This document shows, in pieces, positions 55,884 through 64,000 of a stretch of DNA of 64,000 nt (position 1 is its first letter; the number at the start of each line of letters is the position of its first letter). The notes under the pieces are model-generated. The model made no database searches and was not told the origin of the DNA. It saw only the letters and a list, made by a program, of their open reading frames with translations. Source of the stretch: Magnaporthiopsis rhizophila (taxonomy: Eukaryota; Ascomycota; Sordariomycetes; Magnaporthales; Magnaporthaceae); assembly GCA_003049465.1 (NCBI GenBank), contig PYSS01000044.1, positions 186,001-250,000 of the forward strand, written 5' to 3'. Both the position numbers and the translations under genes were made by a program.

Positions 55884-55943
55884 AGCAGCAGCGCGCCTTG
55901 ACGCTGTGCTTGGTGGACCGCCTGCGGATCGAGAAGACTGCAT
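55310..55943 (-). CDS. small GATA-type zinc-finger protein (183 aa)
   Basis: The exons are 55943-55581 and 55498-55310, with an 82-nt GT-AG intron, a GCTGAC branch point and phase 0. Exon 2 supplies the finger CQKCHRSKTPRWRKGPSGPKTLC..C in the C-x2-C-x18-C-x2-C form, with the basic tail GLVYAKRESWRLRDS. Exon 1 gives a Ser/Ala-rich start containing about 15 alanines coded by a (CAG/GCT)n tract, then an acidic segment (DELDDRFADDEDS), then RVFAEMM leading into KRKAK. GATA factors bind HGATAR sites. It has one finger only and no other domain, so it is shorter than the nitrogen or light regulators of the class. The 3' end is 189 bp from the convergent PTH11-like gene. The start is the first ATG of the open frame; an additional 5' exon is possible. 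Confidence 0.82.
55829..55876 (+). repeat. (CAG)n trinucleotide tract coding poly-alanine on the minus strand
   Basis: Sixteen triplets, CAG except for one GAG interruption, lie inside exon 1 of the GATA gene. Tract length may vary between strains. Confidence 0.9.
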
Positions 55944-56490
55944 GGAAGCGACGAAAACGGACCAGCCTCACGGGCCGTGAGAGAAGAAGCGGGCGGGCGA
56001 GCTAGCTGATAGGATATCAACCACCCAAGGTCGGCGTTTTGTCGAGGTGAAGACCCAAGAGGGAGGTGGTGCACTTTAGGGAGCTGGCCAGAGTATCTTG
56101 GGCGGTTTGCCAGTCGGGCCGTTGTTGTTGGTGGTGTGGTCGTCTTGGGTCGCATTTTCTTTTTCTTCACGACAACGCAGATTCAATTTAGGCGCCCGTG
56201 ATTTGGCGTGATGTGGCGGCACCGGCGGCCAGCCGCCACCAAGGCAGGGTGAGCTAATTGAAGCGTCATGGGTTTTTTGTCGGTGGCGAAAGCTGTCCGC
56301 CCGGTGCAACCTCCGGGGGAGTGCTTGCTCCTGGCGAAGATAAGCAAGTCTGGAGTCTGGAGGACCCTTAGACCCTTGATGATGCACCCTCGCCTTGGCA
56401 GGGACTTCTGTTGGCTGCAGGAGGAAGGGGCGTCGGGGGTTAGATTGAGAGCCTTGAATGTGGACACAAGAGAGGTGCAGGAAGACGGCA

Positions 56491-56725
56491 CCCCACCCAC
56501 AAAATCGTCGAGACGCTTAAAAGCACGCTTCCCTTGAGAGTGCACAACCTAGTGATTTTTGAGCAACCGTACCTCAAGCAAAATAGCATATTTTACACCA
56601 AAAAGGAACATTCTTATAAATCTCGATTGCAGATTTCCTACTTGCTTTTTTCTTTCTTTTCTTTGTGTTGGCTGCAATTGCATTAAAGCGAACAGTCAAG
56701 CGTCTCAACGATTTTGTGGGCGGGG
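56491..56725. mobile_element. candidate MITE with 28-bp terminal inverted repeats
   Basis: The left end (56491-56518) begins CCCCACCCACAAAATCGT. The right end (56698-56725) is its reverse complement with 2 mismatches in 28, both transitions. The 179-bp interior is AT-rich with no coding capacity. Size, inverted termini and interior composition fit a miniature inverted-repeat transposable element. No clear target-site duplication is seen beside either end, and no second copy was found in the window. Confidence 0.5.
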
Positions 56726-58182
56726 CGGATGGGAAGGGAAGGTGGCCCCCATCTCCTCCAGCCACGCTCCCCGCGGTTATTCCTTTTTTCGACGATCGTC
56801 ATCACCACTGGAAAACGTTAACTCCATTGAGATCCCTTGATTCTGCCAGCGTCAACAGGACTCAATCTTCTGCCGACACACAGACCCAGCCAATTTCCCT
56901 TGCTTTTGTTTAGCCTTCGCCCTGAATGCCACCCACCACAACGAAGCTTCATGGCCGCCTTCGAGTGCGGGGTCGAGAGCCCCGCTCTTGAGCCTAGTCT
57001 CGGCTCCGAGGACAGCCCTCGGTGGCAAACGGGCGTCGTCACACCACCATCCGCGCCCTCCACCATCCTGGCTCCCTAAGACCAGCTTGAGATTTGATAA
57101 GCACGGCTACCATGGAGACCAGACGACATACACGTGAAGACGTGAAGCCTTTAACTTCGACCTGGTCTGCCACCATTGCCCACAGGTACAGTAATTGGAA
57201 ACCACCACCCGACACACCACGGCTGCAACTCCTCCCACCAGCGCCCCAACACCACCCTCCTCGCCGATCGAACTTTATTGCAGAACTAACCGAACGAAAC
57301 CCTCAAGTTGACAAACATGTGCAATCAAGAATCGTGTCCCCTCCCTCGCCGGCCTCGACCGTGATTGCCGTTAGGTAATTGACGACCTGGCCTCGAACTA
57401 CTGCATATACTTCATCTGCGCCGTTCAATCCCGAATACCGAGCGGCATCGACGTGGTTGACGTTCCGACCTGAGGGCAGAAAATTTATTTTCTCAGGGCC
57501 CTCTCCCATGCAGTGTCTACTCGACGCGTCTAGACACCGAGCCAATTATATTTCCAAGGTATGGCGTCTCCGACATCTCGCAGACGAGCGGCCGAGCGAT
57601 TTCTCAGACGTGTTTGCTGCACAGGTAAAAAAAAAATGCACCAGAAACGCTTGTGATCCGTCCACCTCAGTCGCAAAATGGACGAAGAGCAATCTCCCGC
57701 CCAACAAACCCAACACAACAAGTCCCGTCACTGTAGCAGGGCCGAGAAACGTTAGCGTTTGGGGCACAATGCCCGACATCCGACCTCCCACGGTCAGAAA
57801 TCCAGACGCCGCCCAGTGCAGCTAGCTGCGAAAGGGACCTCACATGCTCTCGTTGCAGCGAGAAACTCAACGCATGGATGATACGGCTAGCGCCGACGTT
57901 TCCTTGCTTCCGATTCCCCGGGAGACGGCTTTCGGATGCACGGGCTTGCAGAGAAAGGGCTGTGTTTGAGTTGGAGGCGATATGAGAGGATGGCGAATGG
58001 CTGTTTCGCGATCTCGATCGCCTGACCGTCTACGCCGTGGCATCCAATGCGGCCAAATGGAACCCGATTGACTGGGCCCCGGAGTGAGGTACCTAGGTGT
58101 GTCAGGGATCTTTAGTTGATGTTGGGAAATAGGCCGGGGGGAGCCGCGCTGAAAGGAGAGGAAGACACGCTCGCCAGTGGGG

Positions 58183-58189
58183 TATATAA
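58183..58189 (+). promoter_or_regulatory. TATA box of the calpain-like gene
   Basis: TATATAA lies 240 bp upstream of the ATG at 58423, followed by a CT-rich stretch (about 58240-58325) typical of strongly transcribed fungal genes. Confidence 0.55.
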
Positions 58190-58422
58190 GTTTGGAGAGC
58201 ATCGCCCTCTTGGCCCTTTCGATTTGCCCTCCCAATCAGCCTCTACAGCAATCACTGCTCAGTCGCCTCTCGGCTTAACAATAGCAACCAAAAGTTTGTC
58301 TGCTTCTCTTCGCCTCTTCACTTGTTCACTTGTTCGCATCCTTCGGGAAAGGACCCAGCATCCTGTCTTTCGATCGTAATACTCAGAAACTCTCTTTTGC
58401 ACACACTCTTCGCATCGCCGTC

Positions 58423-60219
58423 ATGGGTGACATGCGCAACTTCGTCTCCGAGGGCTCGTCCCGCACCGTCTCCATTGACCCCTATGCTCTGGTCTCGGCC
58501 ATCATGGGCAGCCAGATCGAGCGCCGTGGCGAGACCTCGTCCTCGAGCACGACGGTCGATGGTCTGCAGGCGGACTACGACGAGCTCGTCGACGTCAGCT
58601 CCGGCGACAACGACCACATGGGCCCCAAGCCCGACCAGGCGCCCAAGAATGTCTGCGTCGGCGTTGCCAACCCCTACGCCATGGTCGAGGCCATCCTCGG
58701 CCGCAAGGTGGACAAGACCAGCGTCGAGGTCGCCCGCATCATGTCGGACGTTCTCCAGACCGACTACGACGAGCTCTTCGACATGAAGCACCACTCGGTC
58801 CTGTACGCCGGCCTCCAGCTCAACGAGGACAAGAAGATGGCCGAGCAGCTCTCGCAAAAGGACATGAAGATCCTCAGCGAGAACGACATGATGACGCCGG
58901 ATCTGTCCCGGGTCGACAAGCTCAAGGACCTCGAGAAGCTCGGCGTCCAGGATATTGGCAACGCCAAGGTCAAGATGTGCCGCCTGCACAACGGCAAGCT
59001 CCGGCTAGTCCTGCACACCTACCGCCTCGGCCACAGGCTCAGCAACAAGGAGGTGACGCGGGCCCTCAACGACCTGATCACGCCCTTCCGCCACGACAGC
59101 GACGGCAAGGACAGCAAGTGGACCCCGCCCAACTCGTCGTGGCGCGACGGCTACGACTACTTCTTCGAGATGTTCAATAGCCGCCTGATCAACGACATCA
59201 ACCAGTTCCACATCGGCGGCCGCCCGGACCAGATGCTCGGCGGTGCCGGCGGCTTCCTCGGCGGCAGCCAGCAGAACATGATGCTCGCCCAGGCCGCCGG
59301 CATGGACACGACGCGCCGCGGCGTCCAGTTCAACCGCTTCGACGACCCCGTCCAGGGCTGCGCCCCCAACTCGTGGTTTGTCTCGGCCCTCTTCTCCGTC
59401 TTCTGGGCCAACCCGTCCGTCATCAACCGCGACACGCGCATGCGCAGCAGCTGTAGCGGCCACCGCCACCGCGGCGGTGGCTGCGGCCGTCGCAACGGGT
59501 GCGGCAGCGGCCACATGGAGCAGCAGCAGCAGCAGCATCAGGGTGGCGGCGACCGCCACGGCGACGGCGAGCGCCACCTCGAGATCAAGTTCCACAGCCA
59601 GGGCGGCCACAACGACAGCAAGACGCGCACCGTCACCGTCGACTACGACATGCCCATGAACAACTCCAACAACCAGCCGCTGTACTGCCGCTCGTCGGAC
59701 GGCGCCGACATCTGGCCGTCGCTGTACGAGAAGGCGTTCGCCAAGTGGATGACCGACACCGAGTCTGAGCATCCCGACCTCACGCAGATGCACTGCGGCG
59801 ACCCCATCAAGGCCATGGCCCAGATCAACGGCCGCACCCCTTACTACTACGAGTGCCGCAACCACGCCGCCGTCGAGATGGTCGGCCTGGTGCGCGCCAA
59901 CTGCGTCAACTTCAAGACCATCAACCCCATGTGCGCCTTCACCTACGCCACTGGCCCGCAGTTCCGCGGATCCAACCTGGTCGCCAACCACGCCTACTCG
60001 GTCCTGGGATACATCGTCCGCGGCGACCAGCACTACCTCGTCCTGCGCAACCCTTGGGGCGTCACCGAGCCCCAGGGCCTTACCGCCTACCAGGGCCTGC
60101 TCCCCCGCGTCGACCCGGACATGTGGACCCCCGCCGCCCTCCTCGACCACGGCGGCCTGTTCGCCCTCGAAGTAGACAACTTTAAGCAGTGCTTCCAGTA
60201 CGTTGGTGTTGCCAAGTAA
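58423..60219 (+). CDS. calpain-like (peptidase C2 fold) protein, probable pseudoenzyme (598 aa)
   Basis: This is an intronless gene. The N-terminal about 215 residues contain two similar segments, each with DPYALVSAIMG/NPYAMVEAILG and a downstream DYDEL motif, suggesting an internal duplication. The C2-type domain follows: VQGCAPNSWFVSALFSVFWANP at about 311-332, NHAYSVLGY with His523, and LRNPWG with Asn543. In active calpains the first block is QGxLGDCWF. Here the cysteine position is Ser317, and GD is replaced by PN, so classical thiol catalysis is unlikely unless Cys313 substitutes. A Gly/His/Gln-rich insert (about 345-385) splits the domain. There is no C2 or EF-hand region. The good TATA promoter and high GC3 suggest strong expression. 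Function unknown; a regulatory or binding role is inference. Confidence 0.88.
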   Translation: MGDMRNFVSEGSSRTVSIDPYALVSAIMGSQIERRGETSSSSTTVDGLQADYDELVDVSSGDNDHMGPKPDQAPKNVCVGVANPYAMVEAILGRKVDKTSVEVARIMSDVLQTDYDELFDMKHHSVLYAGLQLNEDKKMAEQLSQKDMKILSENDMMTPDLSRVDKLKDLEKLGVQDIGNAKVKMCRLHNGKLRLVLHTYRLGHRLSNKEVTRALNDLITPFRHDSDGKDSKWTPPNSSWRDGYDYFFEMFNSRLINDINQFHIGGRPDQMLGGAGGFLGGSQQNMMLAQAAGMDTTRRGVQFNRFDDPVQGCAPNSWFVSALFSVFWANPSVINRDTRMRSSCSGHRHRGGGCGRRNGCGSGHMEQQQQQHQGGGDRHGDGERHLEIKFHSQGGHNDSKTRTVTVDYDMPMNNSNNQPLYCRSSDGADIWPSLYEKAFAKWMTDTESEHPDLTQMHCGDPIKAMAQINGRTPYYYECRNHAAVEMVGLVRANCVNFKTINPMCAFTYATGPQFRGSNLVANHAYSVLGYIVRGDQHYLVLRNPWGVTEPQGLTAYQGLLPRVDPDMWTPAALLDHGGLFALEVDNFKQCFQYVGVAK

Positions 60220-61094
60220 GCGGCTCCGGGGCCCTCGCAGCCTACTTCCATTCTCTTCTCTTCTTAGGTCTTTTTATCTGTTGATACTCGTCTACGAATC
60301 GGGTGTCATCGAGTTTTGTTCTGTTACTTTCGGTCATTTGGAAAAAGTTTGCTCTTGGGTGCGTTGGACCAAAACCAAAAAAGAAGAAACCGAGAAAAAG
60401 GCAACCCTTAAAAAGTCATTCTTTTGAATCCGCAAATGCCACATTGGAGGGCAAGGATGGATGCACAACAGACCAATGCGGCGGGATTAGCAAAAGTTAA
60501 TTAGCAATAGCTTGAATTGACTTGGATTCCTTAATTAACCCAAGTTTATTTCCTTGTGGGGCCGTGATGCGCATTGATAATTGTTGAGGCCACGCAATAT
60601 GTTGTACACTTGTCAGCAACACCTGATGGCTTGACACTTTCTCTTCCTTTGTTGCGTCAAGTTTTGCTACCCCAAGTAGGTGGCCGTTAATTGTCAGTGA
60701 GTGTTATCATGAGTGGAGCTTCTGTAAGGACCGTCTCTAAAAAGCAAAACAATGCCAGGATTATTCCCCATCTATGGCTAGACAACTATTACTTTACACA
60801 TACACACACTCACACATGGTCCAGAAAGCCCTTGGTCACTTCTTATAGTGCCCATGTTTATCACCTCCATAAGGCGTGGCAGCTTTGAGGTCTAGTCTTG
60901 AAAGAGGATTGTAATTAATAGGAAGTTGATACCAGGGGAAGGGTGTCTCCATGATGTGAATGAACATGATGTCCGTGTAGGTCGGGACCATGAACCAAGG
61001 ATGGAAGAGTGGGTGATGTGTGGGAAGCTATGCCTGTGTCTAGTGCTGGCCCTTCTGGTTCTGGGTGTCGCTATGGACGTCCAGTTGTTAATAA
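60220..61094. other. 3' flanking region, no gene recognised
   Basis: AT-richer DNA follows the calpain-like gene, with an (AC)n-like run near 60798-60815. No supported frame. Confidence 0.5.
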
Positions 61095-61536
61095 CTAATT
61101 GGCTGAGGACGGCACTCCATTGAAGTGTGGAGGGCAGGAGGATGGAAGGGGTGAGTACCAGGAAGCGAACTGGGATCCAATAAAGGCAAAGTCTTCCGCG
61201 CTGCTCATCTGCTGTCCCTGGGCGTAATACTGGTCCCACTGTGACTGCGCAAGGGATTCAACATGGTCGGGGTCCTGGTGCCCTTGAGCGTCGGCGGTCT
61301 CGGGTGCCAGTGTGGAGCCGTGCTGAGCCTTGTTGCTGGATGTTGCACGTCGAGGGCGCTTGTGCTGGGAGCTTTGCGATACACCAAACGATCTTTGTCA
61401 GTAGGCTCAGGACCTGGCTTGGTCCCTAACGGGCCGGCCTTTCCTAACTGGACCCGGACGGGTGACATGACAGCGACGGGAGGCCAGGGTTCACTCACCC
61501 CTTATTGGTCTTGTGGGTGCTGGCGGAGGCGGTCAT
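61095..61536 (-). CDS. hypothetical protein assembled from two exons (104 aa)
   Basis: The exons are 61536-61499 and 61371-61095. The intron (61498-61372, 127 nt) starts GTGAGT, has CTACTGAC about 25 nt before the acceptor and ends AAAG, and the phase closes. The product begins MTASASTHKTNKG and continues SQHKRPRRATSSNK, a likely nuclear localisation signal. Then comes an acidic, Gln-rich helix-prone segment, DPDHVESLAQSQWDQYYAQG, then SSAEDFAFIGSQFASW. No known domain. Amino-acid balance in exon 2 is strongly protein-like although it has no start of its own, which is why it is easily missed. The C-terminal 20 residues could instead belong to a further intron. Confidence 0.55.
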
Positions 61537-62480
61537 GGTGGATAGGTAGTCTGTGATAGGGGTCCGGGGCCACCTAGTCTTCCGGGAGGCGTATAATGGA
61601 TGCCGCGAGGCGGTTTTGGCTGGAGGAAAGAGGAACACGAGGGACCGGAGGAGCGGTTTGAGAAAGAGGAAGGTGCTTGGGAGGAGCGGAGGGTGTTTTG
61701 GGAGCCATATTATATAGACGGGAGAACTGGTTCGCATGTAGGCTCTGCTCAGTCCAGGGCTGGCAGCCAGCTACATTGGTAGATGCGTCTCTGATCAGGT
61801 CTGAACGTACCTGCAATCTTGCCTTTGATCCTTGCATCAACGGCCGCCGTGATTGGCCACTCCCTTTTTGCATCGCAAGGGACGCTAAGCGGGAGATGCG
61901 CCAACTCAAGGTGTGTGTGTGTGTGCCTGCACAAGAACCCTGCCTCCGTCACAAAGTCGCGCTATTCCGGCTAACTCCCGGATCCTTCCCCATGATTGGC
62001 CCTTCGCTTTTTACAATACTCTATCATTGGCTGGTATCCTTTCGCAAGTGGGGCCGGGCGCCCGCCGCCTGCTGCTCTCTGCCTGGTCGTACTGCAGGCG
62101 GGCGGTGGCTGCAGTGCAAATACGACGCGGCAGGTAGGAGGTTGCAGGTAGGAGGTTTGCAGGTAGGAGGTTTGCAGGTAGGAGGTTGCAGGTAGGGGAA
62201 TTCCCGTACCCGCGCCAAGTACCCCTGTTGTAGATACGGATGGTAAGGCTGTGGCGCCCATGCGAACCATCCAAGGCGCTGGATTCTGAGCATAAAATGA
62301 CCGCACCTCCCCAGCTGGTTTTCCCTCACATCTCTCAATCCCCCAAGCTCCTCTTTCTCCCCAATTCTGCTGTGCCAACCACATCCAAACCTCTCTCTCC
62401 GTTTCCCAATCCAGTACTAGCAGTCACCAGCTTCAGTCGCTCCGCATCTCAATCCCTTTCCCACCTGTCCGTCCAGCACA
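61537..62480. other. divergent intergenic region with a minisatellite
   Basis: This lies between the 104-aa gene (minus) and the Clr5 gene (plus). It holds a (TG)n-like run at about 61912-61926 and a five-copy 14-15-bp tandem repeat at 62131-62197. The last 150 bp are CT-rich, as expected for the leader of the Clr5 gene. Confidence 0.5.
62131..62197. repeat. minisatellite, five copies of a 14-15-bp unit
   Basis: CAGGTAGGAGGTT(T)G repeats with starts at 62131, 62145, 62160, 62175 and 62189; the last copy is partial. Copies differ only by one T. Confidence 0.88.
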
Positions 62481-64000
62481 ATGGCTCAACTCGCAGATCC
62501 CGCCATGGACCGCTCCATCCCCCACGACAAGCGGTGGCCCTTGCTCAAGGATATCATCGTCGACCTCTTCATCGGCCAAGATATGAAGATTGCCGATGTG
62601 GCCAAGCACATGAAGGAGGTGTACGGGTTCGACGCCCAGTAAGTCCAGCCCGGCGGGCCCATCAGTCCGCTAAGATCTCGAACCGCTGTTTGGGGGGACC
62701 ATAGCCCACAGCTAACCATCTGCCCAACTTCTTCTACCCAGGGCAGCACACTACCGCTACCGATTCAAATCCTGGAACATCCACAAGCGCGTCACAGCTG
62801 CGGAAAAGGATAAGATCATTCAACGACTCACGAAACGTTCTCATGCGAGCGCAAGCACTTCCCACATTGTGCTTACCAAAGGAGGCATCCCGAAAGCCTT
62901 GTCGGAGAATGCAAAGGCGCAGCTGAGGAGGTATGCGAGCGAGACAAGCAAAACAGGGGCCGCATCGCTGCCCAAAATCTCTCCAGGTTTGTAAGTGGAT
63001 AAACTGCAGTGCCGTTGGATTAATCACTCATGGTTACTAACCCTGGCAGCAGCATCTTGCAGTGGAATTTGCCCTACTCCGCGCTGCTGTCGACAGGCCG
63101 TGGCCCCTTTGATCATTCGTCACCAGCCACGCCTCCTTTCCTGACTGTCAACAGTCCTGCCGCCGCCACTTCATCACCTGGGGGGCCCATCAACGCCCCC
63201 TCGCCGACTACACAGGCCTTGCGCAAGAGAGCATCGCTCGATCATGTTGGACTATTTCTCCAGGGGCGGCCAATGGAACTACTAAAGTCCCTAGGCCCGG
63301 CCGAGCAAAAGTAAGACATCTTCATGTTTGATTAGTGGCCATTTCCCCAGTACAGAGCGATTACTGACTCTAACTGAAAAAAATGTAGGGCTGCCGCTGT
63401 CTGGTTCCACGACCTGTTTATCTTTTCCTTCATGTCCGCCAAATACTTTGGCAAAGGACCCACCCATTGGACTGCGGACCTCATCGCCGCAAGAAGCCTT
63501 GGAGCTCAGCCTGCAGGCGCCAGCCCACCATCGCGGCCAGTCCCTGCCCTGACAGGAACGCCAAGCTCGGCGCTTCTATTCGACGATCCAGAGCCACCCA
63601 CAATGCTTTGTCGGTGGTCCATCCATTACAAGCCCGAGGTTAATGTTACCGAATGGTGCCTAGACCTAGACGATACACGAGACACCGGAGACAACCAAGA
63701 CATCGAGGACGTGGCCACCTGGCGACCGTGGACGGAGAACGATCGATCTCTCCCTGAAGTCATAGGCGAGGGCATTACCTCCGGCTCGTTTACCGAGATC
63801 CGCACCTCCCTCCCGGTATCTTCGACCGTGGTATCAGAGGTATTGAACAAATCGCTTGCCCAGATGGAAGCGGAGGCCTGCGCCTTCGCAATCATATCTG
63901 GGAACGATACATATTTGTCTGATGTTCTCGAGCGTCCCCTTGAAGGGACTTGGAAGCTTCTCGCCGAAACATACCCGTTCCATCAGGCCGCGGCAAACCT
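62481..64000 (+). CDS. Clr5-domain protein, 3' end outside the window
   Basis: The exons are 62481-62638, 62742-62990, 63050-63310 and 63389-64000 (open at the edge). Introns are 103, 59 and 78 nt, GT-AG with GCTAAC/ACTAAC branch points, all in phase. The N-terminal Clr5 domain spans the first intron: RWPLLKDIIVDLFIGQDMKI, VAKHMKEVYGFDAQAAHY, then YRFKSWNIHK. This fungal domain resembles a DNA-binding helix-turn-helix. It is followed by a Ser/Pro-rich linker (about 140-210) and a region with KAAAVWFHDLFIFSFMSAKYFGKGP and an acidic DLDDTRDTGDNQD stretch. Proteins of this class are presumed nuclear regulators. The function of this one is unknown. At least 427 codons are visible. Confidence 0.88.

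Larger units (their letters stand above)
55944..58422. other. no supported gene; contains a candidate MITE and a promoter
   Basis: Frames here are short and without domains. The stretch includes a 235-bp inverted-repeat unit at 56491-56725 and the TATA-containing promoter of the calpain-like gene near its right end. Confidence 0.5.

Noticed and set aside
59005..60150. 381-codon open frame antisense to the calpain-like gene
   Set aside because: It is a mirror of a GC3-rich coding region: Val/Ala/Leu/Gly-rich, no domain, and it disappears where codon bias weakens.
1..64000. CRISPR array, prophage, plasmid origin or operon
   Set aside because: Spliceosomal introns and fungal domain families show eukaryotic nuclear DNA. 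The tandem repeats found are simple micro- and minisatellites without spacers.

Overview
The window is from a filamentous ascomycete (Pezizomycotina, most likely a sordariomycete). Genes are split by short GT-AG introns (about 59-305 nt) with CTRAC-type branch points. Third codon positions are GC-rich. The families are typically fungal: HET, LysM, DUF1996, DUF4360, PTH11-like, Clr5, Zn2Cys6. The assembly has two runs of N, at 14788-14812 and 52117-52163, each bounded by a homopolymer.

Left part (1-13.8 kb). Broken LysM chitin-binding gene remains lie at about 3.5-4.2 kb, next to other gene fragments and a CpG-rich block (2.4-3.2 kb). Then come a cysteine-rich small secreted protein (4492-4853, minus), a secreted DUF1996 protein (5639-6886), a GFA/CENP-V-type zinc protein (7295-7924), a HET-domain protein (7989-10399, minus), a membrane-anchored protein with a CBM24-like cysteine module (10686-11648, minus) and a dead GH5_7 mannanase (12465-13755). 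The first two intact genes are divergent and share a promoter carrying a perfect 24-bp palindrome.

Degraded island (13.8-21.3 kb). It holds an F-box gene remnant cut off at an N gap, pieces of a highly reducing polyketide synthase (end of AT, DH, inter-domain linker), a second small secreted protein (19446-19715, minus) and an unidentified C-terminal relic.

Carbohydrate and sterol block (21.4-29.5 kb). A GH32 fructan hydrolase is intact. It is transcribed away from a secreted debranching-type six-hairpin glycosidase that carries two in-frame nonsense codons. Next are the sterol C-14 reductase ERG24 and a DUF4360 secreted protein.

Right part (31.7-64 kb). It contains a NirA-type Zn2Cys6 regulator, a MARVEL four-helix membrane protein, a multicopper oxidase, a Ser/Thr-rich secreted protein, a PTH11-like rhodopsin-fold membrane protein with a GC-AG intron, a small GATA factor, a calpain-like protein whose catalytic cysteine position is serine, a newly assembled 104-residue hypothetical gene, and a Clr5-domain protein running off the right edge. 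Two stretches near 5 kb (34.7-39.6 and 40.1-45.8 kb) show no recognisable gene.

There is no operon logic, and no single unknown multi-gene system is evident. The common thread is secreted and surface chemistry (chitin, mannan, fructan and glucan enzymes, secreted small proteins, an oxidase) with several members freshly or anciently inactivated. Many of the lesions look like C-to-T/G-to-A changes, as repeat-induced point mutation (RIP) would leave. That reading is an inference, because no ancestral copy is visible here.
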